From positions 62,001 to 126,000 of the forward strand of contig NZ_JAJIRT010000006.1 of the NCBI RefSeq assembly GCF_025717675.1: 64,000 bases of DNA, written 5' to 3'. Numbering within the stretch: position 1 is the stretch's first letter; each line of letters begins with the position of its first letter. A program made the position numbers and the translations under genes. Below, in pieces: positions 19,120 through 27,706 of the stretch. The notes below the pieces were generated by a model. That model searched no databases, was not told the DNA's origin, and was given only the letters and a program-made list of their open reading frames with translations. The stretch comes from Paucibacter sp. DJ2R-2. GTDB taxonomy: Bacteria; Pseudomonadota; Gammaproteobacteria; Burkholderiales; Burkholderiaceae_C.

Positions 19120-20187
19120 ATGCCCCGACCCGCCATCAGCTGCCACGACTACGGCCACCTGCCCGACGGCCGAACCGTCCATCAGTACACGCTGGACAAT
19201 GGCGCCGGCCTGCGCCTGAGCGCCATCAACTACGGCGGCATCGTCACCGCGCTGGAGATTCCCGATTCACAAGGCCGCAGCGCCAATGTGGTGCTCGGTT
19301 TCAGTGCGCTGCACGATTATGTGGAGCGCAACCCGCATTTCGGCATCATCGTCGGGCGCTATGCCAACCGCATCGCCGGCGCTCGACTGGAACTGGACGG
19401 CCGGAGCTACGCGCTCGATGCCAACGACGGCCCCCACTGCCTGCACGGTGGCGCACAAGGCTTCGGCCGCCAGCTTTGGGAGGCCGAGATCGAGGGCCAG
19501 GATCTGCTGCTGCGCCTGGACAGCGCGGACGGCGACCAAGGCTTCCCCGGCCGCTTGCAGGTCCAGGTGCGCTACAGACTGGGCGATGACATGAGCTGGC
19601 GCATCGACTACGAAGCCCGCTGCGAACGGGCCACTGTGCTCAACCTCAGCCACCACGACTACTTCAACCTGGCCGGCAGCGGCACGGCCTTGCAGCACCA
19701 GCTGCAGATCCATGCCAGCCACTACACCGAGGCCGACGCGCGACGGATTCCGCTGGCGATTGCGCCGGTGCAGGGCACGCCCTTCGATTTCCGGCAGGCC
19801 CGCACGGTTGCCGAGCGCATGGGCGAGCCCCACCCCCAGCTGCTGCGCAGCCATGGCTATGACCACAACTGGCTGCTCGATGGGCCGCTGGATGCGGAGG
19901 GCCTGCGCCCTGTGGCGCGGCTGAGCGAGCCGGTCTCGGGCCGGGTGATGGAGATACGGAGCAGCGAACCAGCGCTGCAGTTCTACTCGGGCAACTTCCT
20001 CGACGGCAGCCTGCTGGGCAGCGGCGGCCAGCACTACCAGCGCGGCGACGGCCTGTGCCTGGAGACCCAGCACAGCCCCGACTCGCCCGCGCACCCCGAC
20101 TGGCCCAGCACCGTGCTGCGCCCCGGCGAGGTCTACCGCCGCTGCACCGTGCATCGCTTTGCCCATCTCTCCGGGAGGGAGCAATGA
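19120..20187 (+). CDS. galM: Aldose 1-epimerase, second copy
   Basis: A 355-residue mutarotase, paralogous to the one at 4025-5029 but closer to standard GalM: FGIIVGRYANRIAGARLELDG, LHGGAQGFGRQLWEAE (catalytic His region), LNLSHHDYFNLAG (second His), the GYDHNWLLDG segment and LQFYSGNFLDGS with LCLETQHSPDSPAHPDWPS near the end. The ATG at 19120 gives a normal N-terminus; 193 nt of apparently non-coding sequence separate it from the LacI-type gene, so it may have its own promoter. It overlaps the DUF3422 start by 4 nt (ATGA). Why two mutarotases are kept is unclear; one may prefer other aldoses. Confidence 0.94.
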   Translation: MPRPAISCHDYGHLPDGRTVHQYTLDNGAGLRLSAINYGGIVTALEIPDSQGRSANVVLGFSALHDYVERNPHFGIIVGRYANRIAGARLELDGRSYALDANDGPHCLHGGAQGFGRQLWEAEIEGQDLLLRLDSADGDQGFPGRLQVQVRYRLGDDMSWRIDYEARCERATVLNLSHHDYFNLAGSGTALQHQLQIHASHYTEADARRIPLAIAPVQGTPFDFRQARTVAERMGEPHPQLLRSHGYDHNWLLDGPLDAEGLRPVARLSEPVSGRVMEIRSSEPALQFYSGNFLDGSLLGSGGQHYQRGDGLCLETQHSPDSPAHPDWPSTVLRPGEVYRRCTVHRFAHLSGREQ

Positions 20188-21524
20188 GCGTAGCGCCGGC
20201 CTGGCTGCCGGCCGACGCGAGCGAACGCCAGGCCCTGCATGAAGAGTTGCACGCTCGCCCCCCGGCACGCATCCGCCTGCCGGCCTTGGTGGTCTATGTG
20301 GCAGTGCTGAACCAGGGCGTCAGCCGGGAGCAGGAATGGGCCCATCTGTGCCAGCTTCCGGGTCAGCAAGGCTTGAGCCCAAACGCGCTGAACGCCAACT
20401 TCCTGCGCCTGCGCCTGCGGCCCCAGCCGGGCGGCCCGACCCTCAAATGGGAGCGCCACAACGAGTTCACGCGCTATTCCCTGCTGCAAGCCCTGCCGGC
20501 CGATGCCGGCCTGGGTGCGGCCGAGCCCGATCTGCTGCGCGAGTTGGCCTTGCCCTCACAGTGGCTGCAAGGCATCCCCGGCCGCACCATCGTCGCCCTG
20601 CAACTGGCCCTGGTGGCGTGCGAAATGGACTCGGCCGGCGGCCCCGCCGAGGCGCTGAAAGCCGCTCAGACCTGGTTCGGGCCGCAGCCCCTGGTGGCCT
20701 CGCTCTTGGGCAGCGGCCATTCCCTGGCCGTCACCGACTTTCACCTGCGGTCTTGCGGTTTTTCGCGCCTGCTGGTGCTCAGTGACCGCGCCGGCAGCGA
20801 GATGCGCGCCGGCCGCCTGGCCCAGCGCCTGCTGGAACTGGAGACCTACCGCATGATGGCCTTGCTGGGCCTGCCCGTGGCCAAGGCCTTGGCACCGCTG
20901 CTGTCCGATTGCGAGCAGGCACTGGCCGCCCTGACGGCCGACCTGCAGAACGGCGAGCGCGGCGCGGAGGCCGAGCAACTCGATGCCCTGATCGCACTGG
21001 CCGCGCGGGTCGAGCATGCAACCGCCGCACATGGTTACCGCTTTGCCGCCACCAAGGCCTATGACGGCCTGGTCAGCCAGCGCCTGCGCGAACTCGGTGA
21101 ACGCAATCTACCCGGCACCCAGACGCTCGGGGGCTTTCTGCAGCGCCGCTTCTCACCGGCCGTGGCCACCGTGGACTCAAGTGCCCAGCGCCTCAATGCC
21201 TTGGCGCAGCGCATCGAGCGCTGCAGCGCCTTGCTGCGCACCCGAGTCAACATCACGGCGGAAGGCCAGCAGCAGCATCTGCTGCTGCAGCTGACGCGCG
21301 GCCAGGACCTGCAACTCAAGCTGCAAACCACGGTCGAGGGCCTGTCCATCGCCGCGATTTCCTACTACGTGATCAGCCTGCTCGGCTACGCCGCCAAGGC
21401 ACTCAAGTCGGCCGGCCTGCCGCTCAACCTCGACATCACGACCGGCCTGCTGATCCCGCTGGTGCTGGCCGGCGTCTGGCACTTGAGCCGGCGCATCCAC
21501 CACCGATTGATGCCCCGCGGCTGA
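20184..21524 (+). CDS. DUF3422 family membrane-anchored protein
   Basis: A 446-residue protein of the uncharacterised DUF3422 family. It begins with HEELHARPPARIRLPALVVYVAVLN, the family's typical N-terminus, and has a helical middle with VEHATAAHGYRFAATKAYDGLVSQRLREL. Near the end are a coiled region (about 340-400) and two hydrophobic segments (about 395-415 and 420-436), suggesting an inner-membrane anchor. The ATG at 20184 overlaps the galM stop and has GGGAGGGA at 20173-20180. Function is unknown; coupling to galM may be incidental or point to a role in envelope carbohydrate or ion metabolism. A short GC hairpin (21531-21545) without a T-run follows. Confidence 0.85.
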   Translation: MSVAPAWLPADASERQALHEELHARPPARIRLPALVVYVAVLNQGVSREQEWAHLCQLPGQQGLSPNALNANFLRLRLRPQPGGPTLKWERHNEFTRYSLLQALPADAGLGAAEPDLLRELALPSQWLQGIPGRTIVALQLALVACEMDSAGGPAEALKAAQTWFGPQPLVASLLGSGHSLAVTDFHLRSCGFSRLLVLSDRAGSEMRAGRLAQRLLELETYRMMALLGLPVAKALAPLLSDCEQALAALTADLQNGERGAEAEQLDALIALAARVEHATAAHGYRFAATKAYDGLVSQRLRELGERNLPGTQTLGGFLQRRFSPAVATVDSSAQRLNALAQRIERCSALLRTRVNITAEGQQQHLLLQLTRGQDLQLKLQTTVEGLSIAAISYYVISLLGYAAKALKSAGLPLNLDITTGLLIPLVLAGVWHLSRRIHHRLMPRG

Positions 21525-21545
21525 TGCACGGCGGCTCGCAGCCGC

Positions 21546-23216
21546 TCAGTGCAGGCGGTACTGGTGGGCGTCTGCCAGGCCGCCCCGCACATTGAGGCCC
21601 TGGGCCTTCCAGCGCGCAATATGCGGCGCCAGACGTTTCACAAAGGCTTTGGGCTCCGACCTAGCCTGCTGGCGCCAAGCCACCTCGGCCACGGCCGCCA
21701 GGCGCGGGTAGAGCATGAACTGCAGGTACGCTTCGCTGCGCACGTTCTCGGTCCACAGCGGAGCCTCGATGCCCAGGACCCGCTGCCGCTGCGCCTCGCC
21801 CAGGCCTTCAGGCATGGGCTCCCAGGCCACGATCTTCTCGACCGACACCGGGCCGCCGGTATTGCCCTCCCAGGGTGCGCCCGGTTCACCCAGGCCGGCG
21901 GCGTAGTCCAAATACATTCGGTCCGAAGGCGACAGAATCACCGACTGGCCTTGGTTCAGTGCGGTCAGCACCGCTTCCGGGTGGTCCATGCGCCACCACT
22001 GCACAACCATGCCCTCGCGCAAGCCGGCGGCGATCACCTCATCCCAAGCGATCGGCACCCGCTGGTGCTTTTGGATCAGCTGAACCATGCGGCGCGCGAA
22101 CTCAGCCTCGACAAACTTCATCTGCGGCGCTTGGCCCGCAGGGGTCAGGTCTTGCGCCATGGCCACGACCTCGGGCATCTGCGCCCAGCGGGTCTTCTCC
22201 ACCCAGACTTCATCGCCGCCAAAGTGGATGTAGCGCCCCGGGAACAGCGCGGCCAGTTCGCCCAGCACGGTGTCGATGAAATGGTAGGTCTCGGGCTTGG
22301 CGGGATTGAAGGTCACGAGGCCGTCGAAATACTCCGGGTAGGCACGCGCCGCCGCGCCGCTGTGGCCGGGCATGTCGATCTCGGGAACCACCTCGATATA
22401 GCGCTCGGCGGCGTACCTGACGATGCTGCGGATGTCGTCAGCGCTGTAGAACTGCGCCGGCGCATCGGGGCGCGAATGATCGCCGCGCCCGCCCACTGTG
22501 CTCAGCTTCGGGTAGGCCTTGATGGCCAAACGCCAGCCCTGGTCGTCGCTGAGGTGCAGATGCAGGCGGTTGAGCTTGTAGAGGGCCATTTGATCAATGA
22601 CGCCTTTGACGCGCTTCACATCATGGAAGTGACGCGCCACGTCCACCATGATGCCGCGCCACTCAAAGCGCGGGGCGTCGCTGATGTCTGCGGCCGGCAG
22701 CTCGAAACGGCCAGCGCTGAGCGTCCGCTTGGCCTCTTGAGGCAAGAGCTGCAGCAGCGTCTGCGTTGCGTAAAACGCGCCGCTGGGCTCAGCGGCCTGG
22801 ATGAGGACTTCTTCGCTGCCAATCTTCAGGCGGTAAGCACCGCTCACCTTGCTGTCCAGGCTCAGCTGTTCGAAGCGAATGCGTGTGGCGCCGCTCGCAG
22901 GCGCGGCCCCTGTTGGCAGCATGTGCAAATCCAAGCTTTGCGCCAGGACCCGGGCCGGCACACTCAAGGCCTCCGTACTTTGCACAAACACCTGGGCATT
23001 CAGGATGAAAGGCGCTTGCTCCGCCTGAGTCGTCACCGCTTGGGGTTGGGGCACCAGAGCGCTCAGTGGAATCGGCACCGGCTTGGGCGTGGCAGCGACT
23101 TGCTCAGCCTGGCCCGCCAGGGGCAGGCCAAGACACACACTCAGCAGCCATGGCAAGGCCCGCCGGGCCTGGGTACAGCGAGCCCGGAACGCGGGCAATG
23201 AACCATCAAAACGCAT
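21546..23216 (-). CDS. GH20 beta-N-acetylhexosaminidase, exported
   Basis: A 556-residue family 20 enzyme removing terminal beta-linked GlcNAc or GalNAc. A signal peptide (about residues 1-38, ending AGQAEQ) precedes a GH20b-type N-domain and the catalytic barrel. RGIMVDVARHFHDVKRVK, LHLHLSDDQGWRL, VPEIDMPGHSGAAARAYPE and the catalytic Asp335-Glu336 in HFGGDEVW are present; the acetamido-binding Trp region WWRMDHPE and LGIEAPLWTENV also fit. ATG at 23216 has AGGGAA before it; the frame's upstream extension has no signal. It lies last in the minus-strand polysaccharide run but is separated by 183 nt from the esterase gene, so it may have its own promoter. It suggests the target material contains amino sugars, for example fungal walls. 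Confidence 0.93.
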   Translation of the reverse strand: MRFDGSLPAFRARCTQARRALPWLLSVCLGLPLAGQAEQVAATPKPVPIPLSALVPQPQAVTTQAEQAPFILNAQVFVQSTEALSVPARVLAQSLDLHMLPTGAAPASGATRIRFEQLSLDSKVSGAYRLKIGSEEVLIQAAEPSGAFYATQTLLQLLPQEAKRTLSAGRFELPAADISDAPRFEWRGIMVDVARHFHDVKRVKGVIDQMALYKLNRLHLHLSDDQGWRLAIKAYPKLSTVGGRGDHSRPDAPAQFYSADDIRSIVRYAAERYIEVVPEIDMPGHSGAAARAYPEYFDGLVTFNPAKPETYHFIDTVLGELAALFPGRYIHFGGDEVWVEKTRWAQMPEVVAMAQDLTPAGQAPQMKFVEAEFARRMVQLIQKHQRVPIAWDEVIAAGLREGMVVQWWRMDHPEAVLTALNQGQSVILSPSDRMYLDYAAGLGEPGAPWEGNTGGPVSVEKIVAWEPMPEGLGEAQRQRVLGIEAPLWTENVRSEAYLQFMLYPRLAAVAEVAWRQQARSEPKAFVKRLAPHIARWKAQGLNVRGGLADAHQYRLH

Positions 23217-23399
23217 GTATGAAATGTTCCCTGAAACAGGCCCCAAGCTCGGGGCGAAAGTGCACGGGCATTCCGCCACGCTGCGGCATCCTATCGCCGG
23301 CATGCGCCCCCCTGCGAGCGATCGAACTTGACCCGGCGCTGGGATGACTCCTCAGACCCTGGACCTCGATCACAGCAAGCTCAGCGATGAATGCCTGGC

Positions 23400-25382
23400 T
23401 CAGAACACATAGTGCGCTTGCTCCGTCAGACGCGGCCACCGGTCTGTGCGGAAGGGCACCGCCGGCAGACCCGCACGGTTGAACAAGTTGTTGTGCTGCG
23501 GGTTGTCCACCCAGCCAAAACGGACAGCCACCGGGTGTTGGATTGCATCGTGATGCACGCGCACCGTTTGCCCGACGATTCTGGCCTGGGCAGGCTGGAA
23601 CTGGCCCGAGGCATCGGCGATGGTGAAGCCCTGCAGCGCAGCGCCCGTGCTCAACAAGCCCGTCCCCGCATGATCAAAGCGCAACTCCAACTCGCGGCCG
23701 CGCCGCTTCATGCTACGGTAAACCGGGCCTTGCGCTTGCCAGGTTTTCCTCTTGCCGCTCTGCTGCAGGGCCAGGCCTGCCAGGCGTTCACCGACCACCT
23801 GCTTGTTGCGCGGGTGGAGATTGCCGTCATCGGCCACATCGCTGGTCACCACCAAACCAGTGTGGGGCAAACGCAGTGCCTGGGTCTGGGCCTCGCGCAA
23901 TTCGGCCCAGGCGCTGCCGCTCAGGGTGTTGAGCGCCGCCGGGCTCTCCGCCGCGATCTGGACCAGATGGAAGGGGAAGTCGCCCTGCCCCCAGCGGGCG
24001 CGCAGGTCGCTGATGAAGGCGGGCAAGAGGCGCTCGTACTGGGCTGCGCGGGCCACATTGCTTTCGCCCTGGTACCAGAGCATGCCGCGCAGGCCAAAGC
24101 CCTGAACCGGATGCAGCATGCCGTTGAACAAAAGCGAAGGCAGCTCGTTCGGACCGGGCTCGGTTTTGTCGAGCAGGGATTCGACACGGGCTTGCCAGGA
24201 GCCGGCCAGGGTCAGGTCTTGCACGCCCTCTCTCACTCCCAAATGCAGGCGCAGCTGCTCGGGCGTACCGTGGATGCCGCCGCCCATGCCCTGGTCCGTG
24301 ACACGCACGGCGATCACATTGGCGCCTGCGCGCAGGAGGCCGGCCGGCAACCGGTAGCCGCGCGGCCGGTCCCAGCCACACTGGCCGCCCACGGGCTGGC
24401 CGTTGACAAAGGTCTCATCGCAGTCGTCCACCTGAGCGAGATGCAGCACAGCCTCGGGGGCCGCAGCCTGGGCCGGGCTCAGCTGCAGGGTCTTGCGATA
24501 CCAGATCTTGCCGTCCAGGTTCTCCAGACCCTGGGTTTCCCAGATGCCGGGGGCGTGCAGACTCGACCAGGCCCTGTCGTCCAGGTCCGGATTGGCCCAG
24601 GTTTCGGCCTCTGCGGCACCGGCCGGGCCTGTGCCCTGCCAGGCCTTCACCCGGCGCAGCATGCGGGCCTCTTGCTGGGCCACGAAGTCTCGCTCGGAGC
24701 TGGGCAGAGGCGCTTCCAGCAGCGGCGCGATATCGGCCAAGGTCTTCAAGGCCGCGGGGCTCATCCAGGCTTCGATCTGAGTGCCGCCCCAGGACACATT
24801 GAGCAGCCCCACCGGCACGCCCAGTTCACGGCGCAGGCGCTTGGCAAAGTGGTAAGCCACAGCGCTGAACTCGGCCGCATGGGCGGCAGTAGCGGGCTGC
24901 CAGGCCGCGGGGGCGATGTCGTCCTGCGGCTGCAGGGCGGCGCGGTGAGCGACTTTGAAGTGGCGTATGCCATCGTCGCGCGCAGCGGCAGCCTCGGCCG
25001 GGCCGTCCAGCGAATCACGCAAGGCCCATTCCATATTCGACTGGCCCGAGCACAGCCAGACCTCGCCCACCAGCACATCGGCCAGCACCAAGGCCTTGGC
25101 GCTGCGACTCCCGCTGACCCTCAGGGTGTGCGGCCCGCCGGCCGCCTCAGGCTTGAGGCGCACGCGCCACCGTCCCTCAGCATCGGCCTGCACGGTCTGG
25201 CTTTGGCCGCGAAACTGCAGCCGCACGGTTTCGCCCGGCGCAGCCCAACCCCACACGGGAATCGGCGCCTCGCGCTGCAAGACCATATGCTCGCCGAACA
25301 GCCCATGCAGCCGAACCTCGGCCTGGACCGCAGTACTCAGTCCGGCCAAGCAAGCCAGCAGCGTGGCCGCGCGCCAGTTCAT
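23400..25382 (-). CDS. Sialate O-acetylesterase-like (SASA/SGNH) carbohydrate esterase, exported
   Basis: A 660-residue protein of the sialate O-acetylesterase family, many members of which deacetylate polysaccharides in utilisation loci. It has a signal peptide (ending AVQA), an N-terminal beta domain (LFGEHMVLQREAPIPVWGWAAPGE), the nucleophile Ser115 in SGQSNME, the second block GMLWYQGESNV, and the Asp/His end of the triad in the DDGNLHPRNK segment. A beta-galactosidase-like jelly-roll insert (about residues 255-370) lies in the middle. Its ATG overlaps the stop of the GH30 gene (ATGA), so it belongs to the glucan operon. The natural ester substrate cannot be told from sequence. Confidence 0.88.
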   Translation of the reverse strand: MNWRAATLLACLAGLSTAVQAEVRLHGLFGEHMVLQREAPIPVWGWAAPGETVRLQFRGQSQTVQADAEGRWRVRLKPEAAGGPHTLRVSGSRSAKALVLADVLVGEVWLCSGQSNMEWALRDSLDGPAEAAAARDDGIRHFKVAHRAALQPQDDIAPAAWQPATAAHAAEFSAVAYHFAKRLRRELGVPVGLLNVSWGGTQIEAWMSPAALKTLADIAPLLEAPLPSSERDFVAQQEARMLRRVKAWQGTGPAGAAEAETWANPDLDDRAWSSLHAPGIWETQGLENLDGKIWYRKTLQLSPAQAAAPEAVLHLAQVDDCDETFVNGQPVGGQCGWDRPRGYRLPAGLLRAGANVIAVRVTDQGMGGGIHGTPEQLRLHLGVREGVQDLTLAGSWQARVESLLDKTEPGPNELPSLLFNGMLHPVQGFGLRGMLWYQGESNVARAAQYERLLPAFISDLRARWGQGDFPFHLVQIAAESPAALNTLSGSAWAELREAQTQALRLPHTGLVVTSDVADDGNLHPRNKQVVGERLAGLALQQSGKRKTWQAQGPVYRSMKRRGRELELRFDHAGTGLLSTGAALQGFTIADASGQFQPAQARIVGQTVRVHHDAIQHPVAVRFGWVDNPQHNNLFNRAGLPAVPFRTDRWPRLTEQAHYVF

Positions 25383-26821
25383 GGCTGGCCCGCCCAGGTG
25401 AAAGTGACCACGCTGTGCTTGGGCAAGGTGTAGGCAAATCGGCGCGCGCCGCTGCCGACCGTGAAGCGGCGGTTGTGTGCCTCGCCATTGCTGACGATCA
25501 GGGCGATCGAGCCGTCATCGGCATTGCGAAACGCCACCGTGTCCATACCGCCAACCTGGGCCGGCGAAGCAATGCGCTGGGCGCCGCGACGCACGAACTT
25601 GCTGGCATGGCCCAAGGCGTAATACTCGATATTGCGGGTGACGGCGCCGGTCTTGGAGTTGATGGTGACCACGCCACGGCAGTCCTTGCAGCCGCCCAGA
25701 TGGGGCCCGTAGTTTTCATCGAGGGCCAGGTTCCACATCAGCACGCCCTTGGCCCAGCCGCGGGTGCTGCCGATGACCAGATTCTTCATCATCCAGGGCA
25801 GGGTCTTGTGCCACTCGGGCGCCCACTCCCCGCCCGAGCATTCGGTGAACCAGGTGTCCTTGTCGGGGTGGGCCTCATGGACCACGGTCTGGGCCTGCAC
25901 ATCGCCGGCATAGCAATGCCAGCCCACGCCCGACACATAGCGCCGCGCCACCGGATCGGCCAGCACGGCCAGCGGCGATTTGACTTCATCCCAGTTGTGG
26001 TCCCATTCGATCAGCTGGGTCTTCATGCCACGCTGAGCCAGCAAGGGGCCCAGATGCTGGCCGACCAAGGCTGCACGCTCGGCCGGGTCCACGAGCATGC
26101 CGGGGTAGTCGTCCGGCTCGTGGTGGGGCTCGTTCTGGACCGTCAGCGCGAAGATGGGCACGCCTTCGGCCGCGAAAGCGTCGACATAACGGACCAGGTA
26201 TTCGGAGAACACGCCGTACATCTCAGGCTTCAGGCGGCCCTTGATCAGGCTGTCGGTCTGTTTCATCCAGCCCGGAGCGCTCCAGGGCGAGGCCATCAAC
26301 TGCAACTGCGGGTTGACGGCCAGCGCCGCCTTGACCACCGGCAGCACATCGGCGCGATTGGGCTCGATGGAGAAGCCCGCCAAGCTCATATCGGTTTGGC
26401 CGGGAGGCAGGTCGAGGTAGCTGTAGTGGCTGCGCGAAAAGTCCGAGCCGCCTATGGTCAGCCGGCTGAGGTCGAAACCGATGCCGGCCGGGCCCCGGCC
26501 AAACAGCTCGGCCAACAAAGCGCGCCGCTGCGGCTCGCTCATGCGCTGCTGGATCAGCCAGGCCGAGGCATCGCTGATGGCGGCGCCAAAGCCCTCCATG
26601 GTCTGGAAGCGCTGGCCGGCATCGACTTCGATGTGCAAGGGCAAGGCCTTTTGCCCCGCTTTGAACTGGCTATCGGGCTCGCGGGCGAGCAAACGCGTGC
26701 GGTCAGCACGGGTCTGCCAGGACGAGGCGGTGTCGGCCGCCTGGGCCGCTCCGATGCTGGCCCATGCTGCCCACAAAAGCGCGCAAGGGGCGAGTCGATG
26801 GCGAAGAATGTTGAAGGTCAT
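25379..26821 (-). CDS. GH30 beta-glucosidase/beta-1,6-glucanase-like, exported
   Basis: A 480-residue family 30 hydrolase (glucosylceramidase-like, subfamily 1 or 3). The signal peptide ends around SIGAAQA; QTMEGFGAAISDASAWLI, the acid/base Glu231 in TVQNEPHH and nucleophile Glu327 in TWFTECSGG are intact, followed by the small beta-sandwich that completes GH30 enzymes. Bacterial GH30_3 enzymes cleave beta-1,6-glucan, and GH30_1 members act on glucosides; I cannot separate the two by eye. ATG at 26821 is preferred over the TTG nine bases upstream. The gene is coupled to the esterase and sits 30 nt after the phosphatase-fold gene. With GH5, GH3 and GH1 it points to beta-1,3/1,6-glucan. Confidence 0.9.
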   Translation of the reverse strand: MTFNILRHRLAPCALLWAAWASIGAAQAADTASSWQTRADRTRLLAREPDSQFKAGQKALPLHIEVDAGQRFQTMEGFGAAISDASAWLIQQRMSEPQRRALLAELFGRGPAGIGFDLSRLTIGGSDFSRSHYSYLDLPPGQTDMSLAGFSIEPNRADVLPVVKAALAVNPQLQLMASPWSAPGWMKQTDSLIKGRLKPEMYGVFSEYLVRYVDAFAAEGVPIFALTVQNEPHHEPDDYPGMLVDPAERAALVGQHLGPLLAQRGMKTQLIEWDHNWDEVKSPLAVLADPVARRYVSGVGWHCYAGDVQAQTVVHEAHPDKDTWFTECSGGEWAPEWHKTLPWMMKNLVIGSTRGWAKGVLMWNLALDENYGPHLGGCKDCRGVVTINSKTGAVTRNIEYYALGHASKFVRRGAQRIASPAQVGGMDTVAFRNADDGSIALIVSNGEAHNRRFTVGSGARRFAYTLPKHSVVTFTWAGQP

Positions 26822-26851
26822 GAAAAGCAATCCGACAGAAAAGGTGGAGGT

Positions 26852-27706
26852 TCAATCCAGCCGCACGCGCAGCAGCAGCGGGTGGTGATCGGAAGGGAAG
26901 CGGCCGGACAGCGAATCGCTGAGCACGCCGTACTTGAGCACCGAGATGCCGGCGCTGACGAAGACGTAGTCGATGCGCGCCTTCATCTCGGCATCGATCT
27001 TGAAACCATTGAAAGTGCCCAAAGGGCCGTAGGGCGGGCTCTGGCTGACGAGGTAGGCGTCGCGCAGCGCGGCCTGCATGCGCTGGATCTGCTCGGTCTC
27101 GGGCGTGGAGTTGAAGTCGCCGAGGCAGAACACCGGGGCCGTGCCCGCGATCTCCTTGACTTTGCGCAGCAGCAGCTGGGCCGATTCCTTGCGCGCCAGC
27201 TCGCCCTCGTGGTCGAAGTGCACCGAGAAAACATAGAAGCGGCGCTGGCTTTCGCGGTCGCGCAGCTGCACCCAGCTGGCCAGACGGTTGCAGCAGCGCG
27301 CGTCCCAGCCCTTGGACGGCACTTCAGGTGTCTGGCTGAGCCAGAAGTCGCCCTGGCTCAGCGCCTCGAAGCGGGCTTTGCGATAGAAGATGGCCGAGTG
27401 CTCGCCGGCCCGCTTGCCGTCGTCGCGGCCCACGCCGACATGGGCAAACTCGTCCATGCGGGCCAGCTCGTCGATCTGCTCGGGCAGGCCTTCCTGGGTG
27501 CCGAAGACATCGAACTCGTGGTAGCGGATCAAGGCCTTGACGGCCTCAGCACGCTTGGGCCAGGCGTTAGGGCCGTCAGAGGCCAGATTCAGGCGCAGGT
27601 TGTAGCTGGCGATGTGGAAGCTGGGGCTAAGGCCGCCCCCGGCCGCTGCACTCACATTGCAGGCCAGCAGGCCCACCATGGCAAGGACTGCCAACATCCA
27701 TCTCAT
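26852..27706 (-). CDS. Exported endonuclease/exonuclease/phosphatase-fold hydrolase
   Basis: A 284-residue protein of the endonuclease/exonuclease/phosphatase family, metal-dependent phosphodiester or phosphomonoester hydrolases. Catalytic landmarks are Asn36 in SYNLR, Glu72 in TQEG, VHFDH, GDFNSTPE, and the terminal SDHHPLL. A hydrophobic signal with a cysteine at about residue 16 and cleavage near VSA shows export, so genomic DNA repair is unlikely. ATG at 27706 overlaps the halogenase stop (ATGA) and has GGGAGC upstream. Secreted members in glycan loci may remove phosphate or phospholipid-type decorations, but its substrate here is unknown. Confidence 0.86.
   Translation of the reverse strand: MRWMLAVLAMVGLLACNVSAAAGGGLSPSFHIASYNLRLNLASDGPNAWPKRAEAVKALIRYHEFDVFGTQEGLPEQIDELARMDEFAHVGVGRDDGKRAGEHSAIFYRKARFEALSQGDFWLSQTPEVPSKGWDARCCNRLASWVQLRDRESQRRFYVFSVHFDHEGELARKESAQLLLRKVKEIAGTAPVFCLGDFNSTPETEQIQRMQAALRDAYLVSQSPPYGPLGTFNGFKIDAEMKARIDYVFVSAGISVLKYGVLSDSLSGRFPSDHHPLLLRVRLD

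Noticed and set aside
21531-21545. GCGGCT-CGC-AGCCGC hairpin between convergent genes
   Set aside because: Only 6 bp and no T-run; not called as a terminator.
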